A DNA stretch of 64,000 bases from Rhyzopertha dominica. Taxonomy: Eukaryota; Arthropoda; Insecta; Coleoptera; Bostrichidae. The position numbers were made by a program, and so were the translations under genes. The notes below the pieces were generated by a model. That model did no database searches and was not told the origin of the DNA. It worked only from the letters and a program-made list of their open reading frames with translations. Of the stretch, positions 21,948-32,076 are shown one piece after another; positions within the stretch are counted from its first letter, which is position 1, and the number at the start of each line of letters is the position of its first letter. The stretch covers positions 48,629,325 through 48,693,324 of the forward strand of contig QCXZ01000064.1 in assembly GCA_025024175.1 (NCBI GenBank), in the 5' to 3' direction.

Positions 21948-22085
21948 TAACTAATCACACTTTTCACTTCGATGGCACTAAAATTGTTGCTACAGAACCA
22001 CATAAACGTGAAAGACAATTTTTGGAAATAACATGTACAAAAAATACATAAGTACATGTATAACCAACCGACAGGACAGATATAC
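21948..22085 (+). pseudogene. GIY-YIG endonuclease end, inverted partner of 20557-20802
   Basis: The plus strand reads LTNHTFHFDGTKIVATEPHK then RERQFLE, clearly related to the minus-strand block at 20560-20690 (TNHTFYFD, PHKRER), and the DNA is visibly similar down to CGACAGGACAG. It ends in stops soon after. Together they show an older PLE in inverted arrangement, with the inner PLE between the copies. Confidence 0.55.
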
Positions 22086-24764
22086 AAGAATTGAGTAAAA
22101 ACTTCAACGCTTTCATTTAAACACACAAACACACATACAAACACTATATCACACTCACAAACTCACAAATACTTACTTTAACATTTAGTACCGCACATAT
22201 CGAATTCCATCTTGCAGTAACTTTAACTCATAGACTGGTGACAATGTGGTGTAAACAACAGTTCATCACATCTCATTAACTACTATTCCTTGAAGTCAAT
22301 TCGACAAGCAGCATGTGCGCTCTCGCATATCGAAGTTCTGCTAAAGTTAAAGAGCAAAGTTCGTCTGCAATATCGTGGCTCCCACATAAATCGCCAACGC
22401 AGGCGGCATGCTTGCTTGGCGCTTCTTCCGCGCGAACTTTTTACGAGTCAGTGTGAATAAAGCTGTTCTGCGGACGTTTGTGCATTCATTGAAACTTTGT
22501 AAGACTTTTTCGAACGATTTGAAGGCAGGAAACAACGCTGTAAAACGATATAATAGGGATATCGCGGTAGTAAAAAGTTGGTTAGGGATGTGGCGGATAA
22601 AGAAGAAACTGTGGCGCCCTTAACAAATCGCTCAAGGGCGCACTTTGACTTTCGCTTAATAAGCTAACATTTTATTCGTTTTTTATTAGGTTGTATATGT
22701 ATTTGGTGCTAGAATACACAGGACTTTATGGAAAATTGGCACTTCATGTCATGATACAATAAAAAAATGAAAGAACTTCGTTAATATTCTCAATAATAAA
22801 TCGCGCAATTTTATGCTCTAAGGCTTGAAATATTAAAATAATTGAAAGAGATTATAGGTAGATTTGTACAAAAAAGGAGTTCGTGTCTCCACAGTTTTAT
22901 CGGGTAAGTAATTTTAGTACAGGCATTGCACATAATACCAAGGCGCGACGGCTTTATTTCTTGAACGATAAAAAATGCTGTACTTCGATCACCGAAGAGA
23001 TGGAGCGATCACGTCAATTGTATGCAACTTCCAGGTTATCGGATTTGATGCCGTTTGTTCAAATCTGACTTAATCTTTATAACAAATNTTTGACTACTGA
23101 ACAATTAACTAAAAAATATGAAATAATTATGGTTTAAAAATTACGTGAAGAACACGCATCATGATCACTCCATCTGTTTGATGATTGGAGTATAGTAGAA
23201 CAATGAACTAACACAATGACAAAGCTACCTAGCTGCCTTAAAGGAAGTGACCTATAATCTGACAGGTTGGCATGCACCTGCATACATCAACCTGACAGCA
23301 GGCCCTCACTGCACTTTCTGCTGTCGGGTAAGAACCGACATACATAAAAATTCATGTCTGTTATGCTGCCTGCAACGCAGCCAACTACAGATTACAGCTC
23401 ATCAGTATAGTTTAGGTCTAATGCAGACAGCACAGCATAGAACTGGTTTTTCCATATATCAAAGGCTTGATATGAGGTTAGAAAAATAAATGGCAATGCC
23501 ATCTGTCAGCAATGAACTGGGACAAAGACAAAGCCACTTAGCTGGCTTAATGGGTACTACTTCCTAAAGGACTTCCACGTAAAAAGTCAGGTCAGTAGAG
23601 GTGTATTTTAAATCAAACCCATAGTAAAACTGTTGTATACTGTATTGAAATAGGACAAAAACTTATTTAAAAAAATATAAACAAAAAGGGAATGCATATG
23701 TCTTTTCTGTCAAAAAGGGAAGTATCTAAGCGTCATTGGTACGGTTATGACAATGAAGAATGAAATTTACGAGACAAGGAAAGTGCTTTATTTAATATTT
23801 AAATGCATAAAAAGTACAAGAGATGGTATTTCTACATAAATACAATTATATTTAGAAATTTAGAGAAATGCCATTAATGAAATGAACATTTTTAACCCTC
23901 AAGATAGTATAAAGAATGTTAGATAAGGTGCATCTATACCAGTATAAACATTGTATATACATGTAGCTGAAAACGATCTTAAAATGTGCCTCTTCTCCGT
24001 AGATATCTCAGTAGCAAATTTGACGTTGTTCCATTTCTGAAAAACACGAGTTAACGGCTAAAATTTGGTTCAAAGTAAACACTGAAATATCTTTAAAAAT
24101 TGATAGTATTTTACTCTAACGCAACTATTAAAACGTTATGCCGAAGCTATCCTACACGAGTATACCTACGTTCTATCTTGAGATCTTGCAGGCACTCTAA
24201 AGTCCATTGTTTGCTAATATGTATGCGGCCTGGCATCGGCTTGTTGGAATGGTATTGCGGGTACACATTAACACTAGAATAATCATAATTATATGCGGTT
24301 GTTTCTGCTGGGTTTTGGTTTCACATATATGATGAAAAGTACAATTATTTGCAAAAAAAATACGTTTCCCAGCGTTTATCAAGTTTATTACATGTAGGTA
24401 GACATCTGTAGAATTAATAAAATGCACACCCAGAAAAATATTTGTTTGTATTAACTGAAAATTTTGCTACCGCTACTAAATTATATTGTCCGTATAGTGA
24501 CAACCCTCACATATGTTACTGAGAACAATACTTTCCTCGTAAGCATCATACGTTAGTTCCAGCAAACGTGTATTGTTATTTCTAGTAATATATCATTGTT
24601 ATCGCGACGGTAACATATATTTACCACTAAAATGCTGTGTGGTAGCTCTAAGTAATAGTAAATAGTACTTATAGCGTTTAACATAACATGCCTTAGGTGT
24701 TGCTGTAACAATATAGATGCTGTTCCCGCTAATATAAATTATTGTTGCAACAACTATATAAAAT
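22086..24764. other. Non-coding stretch with minor repeats
   Basis: No recognised gene. Two related blocks start at about 23201 and 23509 (CAATGAACT followed by GACAAAG and TTAGCTGGCTTAA-like sequence), each near a CCTGACAGCAG/CTGCTGTC inverted pair or its surroundings, suggesting small non-autonomous repeats. One ambiguous base is at 23089. Confidence 0.35.
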
Positions 24765-25051
24765 ATTGTTGATATCTAGTATGGTGGATTTTGAGGGTAT
24801 TAGACTTTGATGGATAATAAGAGTGCTCTTTATTCCTTGCCAAGCTTTCGACTTTATTTAAGTCTTCATCAGGGCTTCTATAATTATTAATACATATGAT
24901 GGTAAGTGTTATTGCTACAATGGTTAGGTATAACATTTTCTCTTACTTAAATAAACAAATAAAGTCGAAAGCTTGGCAAGGAATAAAGAGTACTCTTATT
25001 ATCCATCAAAGTCGAATACCCCCAAAATCCACCATACTAGATATTAACAAC
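24765..25051. repeat. Foldback repeat with 95-bp arms
   Basis: Arms 24765-24859 and 24957-25051 are reverse complements with about five mismatches (shared AGCTTGGCAAGGAATAAAGA). The inner edge of the left arm carries a full hammerhead core on the minus strand. The right arm lacks the CTGATGA box and has a small internal duplication around AAATAAA. It probably derives from inverted PLE ends without the coding part. Confidence 0.75.
24836..24877 (-). ncRNA. Hammerhead ribozyme candidate
   Basis: The minus strand reads CTGATGA, stem II GACTT/AAGTC, GAAA, then GCTTGGC. Stem I may pair GCC before CTGATGA with GGC after the cut site, only about three pairs, so activity is doubtful. Confidence 0.5.
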
Positions 25052-25856
25052 GTACGACCGCTACTTCGCTTGAGTTTACAGTATTGCTGAATATACTTAC
25101 CGTATTGTCACATATCAAATTTCAGTATATTAAAACATTTAAAGAGAGATGAATATCAAAATTCAAAAATATTCATCCCTTTAAAATGTTAGTGGTATTC
25201 AAATTCCAAAGTGTATAAACAATCCTACTAAATAAAAGACAGAAAAATTTATTGCAGTTTATTTATTGAAGACACTCTCATTATGTAATACAAAAATAAA
25301 TAATTTATTGTAAAAGTAACGAAAATAAATACAACTGTTCAGAAAATAACAAATCAAAAATAAATTAAAGCTTTCTGAGCATATTATTCTAAAACTGAAA
25401 AAAAAAACACCTGTGCAGTATTTTTTCCAGAAAAACCTGAATCGCAAATAAACTTAAACATTCGAGAAAATCCAATACTCCTTATTATAACAAAGCAAAA
25501 CCACATATCAATTAGAGGACCGCACTTTTTGATTACTGCTGGATAATTAACCATGTTATGATGTTTGGGTTTCAAAGTTTGTTTTAGTTCGGTATTGTAT
25601 AAGTACTGATGTTCTGCTATTAAGGTTTTAAGAGCAGTTATATCATGTGCAAAGATTTATCTTGAGAGAACAATGTCTAAAACTTTACATAATGTTAGAT
25701 ATAAATTCCAATAAACGTTATTTTCCGGTATTAAATGCCCAACCATTACACCCAAAAGAGATACAAAACATAGCATTTGTGAAGCAGACATTTTCAAAGT
25801 ACTTTTTTTCAAATGTTCTTCAGGAATTATTATTTATTTAGTAGTGACATACCGAT
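25052..25856. other. Non-coding stretch downstream of the SAM gene
   Basis: AT-rich; probably includes the 3' end of the minus-strand SAM gene. Short frames on both strands show no domain. Confidence 0.35.
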
Positions 25857-25930
25857 TCAGGATTGGGCTTGATCACTGATGGGCTCCTCAGATGACAGTT
25901 CATCAGCTTGTGGTGCAACAGTTACTAAAT
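25857..25930 (-). CDS. SAM-domain protein, exon 3 (C-terminus)
   Basis: Follows a TTTTTTACACAG acceptor and joins the previous exon in phase (G|AT). It encodes LVTVAPQADELSSEEPISDQ followed by AQS and a TGA. The tail is acidic and Ser-rich, without a known fold. Confidence 0.55.
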
Positions 25931-25989
25931 CTGTGTAAAAAAGCGTATTACAGAGAATGAAGTTGAGTTCAGATAAAATTTAGTTTTAC

Positions 25990-26227
25990 CTAGAACAGTA
26001 GAGCCTNCAAAGTTCCATATGTCTGCCAAACTAACTTCACTTCCTGATGCTGTAAGAGTCGACGTGGACGCTGTATGTGATGATTGCAACGTAGTGTTGT
26101 TTGATGTGTTTTCAGCCTGGTATTGCAGCAGCTTTTTTTCAAATTTTACTCTTTCCTATTGTTGGAATTAAATCCTTTAAATGTTGTTTTTGGAGATACA
26201 GCAAAGCCTCTTTGTCAATGTTTTCCT
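25990..26227 (-). CDS. SAM-domain protein, exon 2
   Basis: Starts after TGGCATTATAG and joins exon 1 in phase to give EENIDKEALLYL, QKQHLKDLIPTIG and then ERVKFEKKLLQYQ. That is the second half of a sterile alpha motif (SAM) domain, a small helical protein-interaction fold. A Ser/Thr-rich linker follows, and the exon ends at a GTAAAA donor. The frame shifts after PTIG: two bases appear to be missing where GER is expected, so the copy is either a pseudogene or carries a sequence error. An ambiguous base lies at 26007. Confidence 0.6.
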
Positions 26228-26848
26228 CTATAATGCCAGTCAGAAACACGTATAACTAATATCTACTGCTTACACTTCTTTCACTACAAGAAATATTTTG
26301 CTGTTATTATTAAAAGTTATTGTTTCAGAAACTATCCAACTTTAGTTATAATAACGGAACAAATTTTGTTGTATATTTTACCTTACAATTACAAATGGTA
26401 ACGTGAACTATCCGTTCTTTTATTACAACTAAGTTAGGTAGTCAACTAAAATTTGACGAAATTTGGAAAGATTACAGCGGAATATTTCTTTAAATGAATA
26501 AGTTTTTGAATGCCCGGTTGTACGGTTCAAATGAACAGAGTATGGCTTGGTACCGAGTTCAACTGAATGTTGTTACTTACGAATACATAAAGCCGATTTT
26601 TTTTATTGATGTTCTAGTTGAATTTGAACGGCGTTGGTACAGCCATAGCAGCTAAAAACTCATTTTCTTTCGCATTCTATTAAACAGACATTAATTTGAA
26701 GATACATGTTTTGCCGTTAGGGTATGCATCATTACATTATTACAAAAGCATGAAAAACAAAGTAGGTATCGGGTATGCATCTGTTTTATAGAGAACGTGT
26801 ATATGGACAATAAGCGTAAGTAGATATTATTAAATAGTTTAAACTTAC

Positions 26849-26921
26849 CTTCAAACTTTTCTATCAAATCAGGAAATTCCCACCTTATTAAAAGCTCTTT
26901 CACGGATTCTTCAGGCTCCAT
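26849..26921 (-). CDS. SAM-domain protein, exon 1
   Basis: From ATG 26921 it encodes EPEESVKELLIRWEFPDLIE then KFE, the first helices of a SAM domain, and ends at a GTAAGT donor in phase 1. An in-frame upstream ATG at 26972 would add 17 residues; I chose 26921 because the SAM fold begins there and the upstream residues look unrelated. The complete protein would be about 128 residues, with one SAM domain and a disordered tail. Similar small SAM proteins are found in insects, often without known function. The role here is unknown. Confidence 0.6.
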
Positions 26922-26972
26922 AATGAAATTACTTATTAACTCGTATGCACAGTACTTTTGTGAAACAGACAC

Positions 26973-27508
26973 TAATGCGCCCTTATTCTTACAATACGAT
27001 TCTAGAATACGATGCTATAGCTAAAGCGGTAAAACATTGACCACTTTGTCTGAAGACGTCTCCAGCAAAGCGTTCTGTACTGGCGTGAACGCAGCCACCT
27101 GCGTTTTACAATTTTGTATGGTTATTAGTACCAAACAATACTTGGACTGTACCATTTAGTATTAATATTACGTACAATATACTTTGTAAGCAGTATTAAA
27201 TTGTATTGTAGTCGGAACTATAAGTTTTGTTTTGTTACAATTACTTGATTATATAGTTTTATGTACCAAGCTGTTTAATGCGTATAACAGCTCGTTAACT
27301 AGCAAAATGCTTATTGTACTGGAAACTAAATAAAAAGTTTTTGTGTTGTATGCGCAAATAAATATTCGGTCACAGTAATCATAATCTAAATAACAACTCA
27401 AATAGTAAAAACAACTATATTTATTTTTCTGAGTGCAAACTTAGAGTGTACGAAATACAATTGCAATAACAAAAAATCATTCAATTTACAATATAGGAGG
27501 TTCGGATC
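26973..27508. other. Upstream region of the SAM gene
   Basis: No gene recognised. It would hold the promoter of the minus-strand SAM gene. It ends at the target duplication TTCGGATC (27501-27508) of the next transposon. Confidence 0.35.
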
Positions 27509-27562
27509 CAGTGGCGGCTCGTAACTTTTAAAACTGGTGAGGCAGACCTTACCAAATGAAAC

Positions 27563-27589
27563 TTAACCTAACCTAACCTAACCTAACCC
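27563..27589. repeat. Telomere-like (CCTAA)n run
   Basis: About five units of the insect telomere pentamer (CCTAA on this strand, TTAGG on the other), inside the hAT element near its left end. It is far too short to be a telomere; it may be an internal copy carried by the transposon. Confidence 0.7.
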
Positions 27590-27604
27590 AAACCTAGCTA
27601 AGGT

Positions 27605-28100
27605 ATTAGGCTTTTTAGAACACGTGACTTTTGAGCGACTGCCAGGGGGCAAATTTCAAAACGATGCAGCTTCTAGCGCGCTGTCATAGAAACCCCATTA
27701 CTTAATGCCAACGTCAGTCGCNAGAGATGGGAAATTCGATTAAATTCAAATCGTTCAATCAATCGCGTAGATTCGGATCATCCAAGTCGTTCATAAGGAT
27801 CGTGAATTGAAAGTGACAGCGGTGTCTCCTGTCTCGCCACAGCATATAAATATGCTGTCATGCTGTTTTCTCGTCGTATGCTGTCGTCAGCCGTTAACCA
27901 TGTACGACGCACGAACGACGCTGATTCATTAGCTGTGAGCCAAATCAAGGCATGAGTCATTCAATTTGAACGACTTGGTCATGAAGGACCCAACTCTATC
28001 AGTCACGCGTCCGTTTCCAGGGTTTCGCAGGCGCGTCCCATGCGTGCGCTTTTTGCCCCCTGGACGCCATATTGGATGACGTAATCTTAAAAAGCCTAAT
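27605..28100. mobile_element. MITE, full copy 1, nested in the hAT
   Basis: Ends ATTAGGCTTTTTA and its complement, 496 bp. A second full copy lies at 56059-56540 and a partial one at 51247-51478. Shared blocks include AGAACACGTGACTTT, TCGTTCAATCAATCGC and GACGCTGATTCATTAGCTGT. The short inverted ends suggest a DNA-transposon MITE, possibly of a TTA/TAA-target family. This copy has a differing middle (about 27790-27900). Confidence 0.75.
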
Positions 28101-28128
28101 GGGAACTTCCTAGGAAAACTTTACTTTG

Positions 28129-28311
28129 TCAATTGAATAATATCTTACACAATTGTCCAGCAAGAACCACGCGGATGTGTAGAGCACTCTCTAATTTATC
28201 ATCATAGTTAAGCTGATCAAAATGTCTCCTATTTATCAAAAAATCCACGATATCGCACGTATTCCTAAAACTTTCAAAATCGTCGTCCATCCTGCTACTC
28301 GGTCCTGCCAT
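28129..28311 (-). CDS. Possible N-terminal piece of a hAT transposase
   Basis: A 60-residue frame from an ATG, with DIVDFLINRRHFDQLNYDDK. The pattern (IVxFLL...LxYxxKL) resembles the start of ZMYM1-like hAT transposases. A donor-like GTAAGA follows near the end of the frame. Position and strand fit a transposase gene of the surrounding element whose remainder is lost. Low certainty. Confidence 0.3.
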   Translation of the reverse strand: MAGPSSRMDDDFESFRNTCDIVDFLINRRHFDQLNYDDKLESALHIRVVLAGQLCKILFN

Positions 28312-29120
28312 TTTCTAACCTATGTTACCTTATTCTGCGTTTCGATTCAAAATGATCTGCTTTTCTGAGCCCTGACTGTCGATTACTAAACGTCGGTTGC
28401 AGAATACACTGCACTCACTTGAGACTTGAGACACTAATCACTAAGCTAGCGAATTTGTTATGAATTTCGAGAAGAACAAAACTACTTTGCTTGTAACCTA
28501 TCCGTTTTTTAATTCAAAATATACATTAACTAGGCGCGATAAACGGACCGCTGCGCTGAACACAACGAAAATCCCCCAGACTGTCGGGAGTGAAACAGAT
28601 TTTCCCTACGTCTTGAGCACATAGCAAAACCATAGCAATTCTCTATCTTTATTCCTCGAGGTAGGAAAAACGGACAATTACGGTTACCTCTTTCCCACTC
28701 CCCGTTTATTCGGTAGTATGACGAATATTCTTCTCGCTTTCATTTGAAACACATAGGCTAGCCTCAGTTGTTGGTCTTGTCTAGCGCATTATTCAAACGG
28801 GTTTTTAGACAAGAGGTTCCCACTGCCACTAGCCGCCCATGCATTGCACGGGATCTTACGCGTCAAGGCTGAATCCTGCCTCAGCTGAAGTTCGTGCAAA
28901 ACAAAGTGGATGCGAGCTACGGAGAGGGCAACAAAAGCGCGGTCGACAGTAGAACCATAGAACATTTCAACGCACCAAAATAGATCGCGCTAAAGTTCTA
29001 AACATAGAAAATATAATATAAAATTATGAATAACATTGCAAAATTTTTGCACTTTCATATTTTTTCCTGGTGAAGCACTGCCTCATCTGCCTCATGGCAG
29101 GAGCCGCCACTGTTCGGATC

Positions 29121-31965
29121 CTGGATCTGGATGATGGGTCTATCGCATTAGCACCCAGTCAATGAACTGAATCGATGAACTGGATAAGAAATGAACTTTA
29201 AATATTCGAAGTACATGCTTTTTGTTATTGTAATGTCATTTCATACACTCAGTTCACAATCATTTTAGATCTGGGCTTTGGAACCTAAAACTTGGTTCTA
29301 CAGTTTGATGGAAGATTGTGTTGTATCGATTAGGCGATATTCCTTGAACCGAGTTTCTTGAAGAGAAATTTCTGTGACCCCCAAAAAGGTCACAGATCAA
29401 CCCTCCAGTCATCTGGGGTATGTGAGTTTCGTTTCTGAAGTAGCAATCTGAAGAGTTATTTGTAACTTTTTAAGGTACCAATTGCACTTAGATCTATGTT
29501 TATTCTACGAAATCCAGGAATAGCGCTGTAGTTATCTTAGAAGACTACCTTGTATTGTGCAATTCTTTTACAAAGATTATTATCTGTGAACTTGCTCGAC
29601 CTTCAGCAATTCATCTTTTGGATAGTTCCGTAGTTTCCATACCTTCTGACTGTAATTCCGGAAGGAAAAAAACATTAACCTGGAAAATTAGGGCAGCAAC
29701 CTACAAGCAAGGTCAAACGTTTCCCTTTCTCTAGTATGTTTGCTGCCAATATACTTCTTTGAAGACTACTTGTGATTCCCTGTCATAATTCCGATTCCGC
29801 GTAGCATCTGTAGTTTTTTTTTTGTAATTTTGTAGCAACCACTAGAAACTTGTAACACCCGTAAACGCATATTACTCTTACCAGCAGCGCGGTTAGGCTA
29901 CACGGTGACATTGACATCTTGATATCTTGCGTTGCTATTTGGAGCAAACACTGCTGATAGCTTTTTATTTTTTATTAAACGCTATTCTAGCGTTTCATTC
30001 TTGAGGGCTAGTTAAATATTTGTTAGATGTATCAATAAGAATACTGTTTAGACGTTGGTGGTGTTTTTGGTCTTTACCTTGTACTGATACGCCTACAACT
30101 TCTTGGCGTCCTATAATTTACCTTTTTTTGTTGTTTAATTAACGAACCATGCCGACTCGTCTCCAGCTGCGGGCACTTGTCTTACCGAGTTTACAATTTT
30201 TACAATAGAGATGCAGCGATCTGCAGATGGGCTTTTAAACTACCCCTAGCGGTTATCAGCAAGCCATACTTCCAAGATATGAGGCGCACCTAACCATGAA
30301 AGCGGGGGTTTTGTTATATGGTATTCAATGTACAACTTCATTTGATGCAGATTGAGATATAGATTTTGTTTGCGGTTCCATGATGGACGATGATAGCAAA
30401 ACTCCTCGAACTAATAAGGATNGTNCGATGGGATTTTTTTACTTCTATTTAAAACAGTTAAGCAGAATATGTAGTTAAAACTGAAATCAAATTTTCCGTA
30501 AATGTGTAGAGTGGAAGAATACCGTTTGCCCTCATACTGTGCATAATGGTGCTTACACATATGCTAATAACTCAGTTTCTGTACAGTTGTCTAAAAAGTA
30601 AACGCCTTTTTTTTAAATTTAGTTTAATTGCATTGAATAAAAGACCTACTCCAAAAGTTGCAGTTTCTACACCATCCACGAACTCAAGTTTATTATCCAA
30701 AAATTATCCTATTAGTTGTGTGTACTTGAATATAAGATCTTTCAACGTGTGGGTCACCGACTATGCTATTGCGGTTTAGAAAATTGAAGCTTCATCACAT
30801 CGCATTTGACCTGTCTAGAATTTATTTCTAATTTATTTAGATATCATAAGCAACATTAATACAATGAATTGTCCTGGCACATCCCATTTCCTTAACCACG
30901 AATCACCACTGCTTTAACCCCAATTTGTGCAGATAAGCATGGTAACGATGCTCTATGAATAGTAGGTCTTCGGGCTTATACTCTTACACGGTATTATAAA
31001 TTCTGCTGTTGCTCCAAATTACGCATTCAACCAATAACTATAAATATTGTTATTTACTTACCTGATTGTGCAGAGGGCAAAGATAACTTAATGTGATAAC
31101 ATTTGAAAATACCATCCAAAAGTTTACCCGCATCGAGGCGGAGTAGATTAATAGGGCTCGATAAAATGGCGGCCCATTTATATATCGCAAATAGGAGGTT
31201 CCCGGGTATCGCTACCAGCCTTAATTGCAATCGATTTCTTCAAAACCACAGACTACGTCAAACGTATTACCGTTTACACAATTACGCTTTTACTTATTTC
31301 CATAGTGGCATGTGTTATTTGTTGCACTTANTCGTGCGTTACATTTGTAGTAGTGCTGCTAATATTAACCAAACTTAGGTTTTGATCATATTCTGCGAAC
31401 TCGTGGTTAAATTCACGCACAATGCAGTTTTTTACATTTTAACAATTGAACTTACTGACATTATCAGAGTTCAAGAAATAAATATTAGGAGTTTCAAATA
31501 GCAGCGTCAGTGATGATCGTCTTATGAGCTTCAACTCTACTATTTAATCCTTAACGGGTTTCGTAACTGCTAAAAACTTTAACCCGTTATTATACTATCA
31601 ATGGCTGATATTATGATATCCTAAGCGGTTAAAGGTAACCATTGACAGCTATGATTCATGATATATTTTATTAAAACCTGTATGCAATTTTTGTGGTAAA
31701 ATACGCCGGGGTTAGTATACAGTAGCAATTCGAAGGATTCCCACTTTCTCACTTCACTGTCATTTGAGCTTCTGAGCTCGCGTTACACCCAATTTCGTAT
31801 GTTAAATTACTGGAAATGCTTGTCATCGTACACTAAATAAGACTGTTGTGGTGCGCTGTTTAAATTCACTCCGCAGGTATACAGTTGTTATTTATGGCGT
31901 TCAGTAGCATTACGTATATAGTAAACTTCGAAATATATATACCACTTTGAACTGGAATTTGAATA
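29121..31965. other. Non-coding stretch
   Basis: No gene, repeat family or transposon end recognised. Open frames 30546-30779 and 31103-31378 show no domain. Ambiguous bases at 30422, 30425 and 31331. Confidence 0.35.
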
Positions 31966-32076
31966 GGGCTTTGGTAGTGCAGTTGCAGTACATTTGACTA
32001 GCAATCAGAAAGTTCCGGGTTCAATTCCCGGTCAAAGCTGGCAATACCTTTTCAGAAATATAATGGCCTGTAAACA
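31966..32076 (+). mobile_element. tRNA-derived SINE, copy 3
   Basis: The plus strand begins like a tRNA (GGGCTTTGGTAGTGCAG) with a perfect B box GGTTCAATTCC at 32018-32028. It then passes into GGCAATACCTTTTCA and a tail akin to copy 1. The head differs more from copy 1 than the tail junction does. A-box and B-box suggest it could have been transcribed by polymerase III. Confidence 0.6.

Larger units (their letters stand above)
27509..29112 (-). mobile_element. hAT-type transposon, second copy type
   Basis: 1604 bp with CAGTGGCGGCTC...GAGCCGCCACTG ends and the exact 8-bp duplication TTCGGATC at 27501-27508 and 29113-29120. The subterminal sequences also mirror each other (GAGGCAG near both ends). 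It holds the telomere-like run, a nested MITE and a short N-terminal-like frame on the minus strand. Its ends match the hAT at 18235-19799, but the subterminal sequence differs, so the two are related families and not copies of one. Confidence 0.85.
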
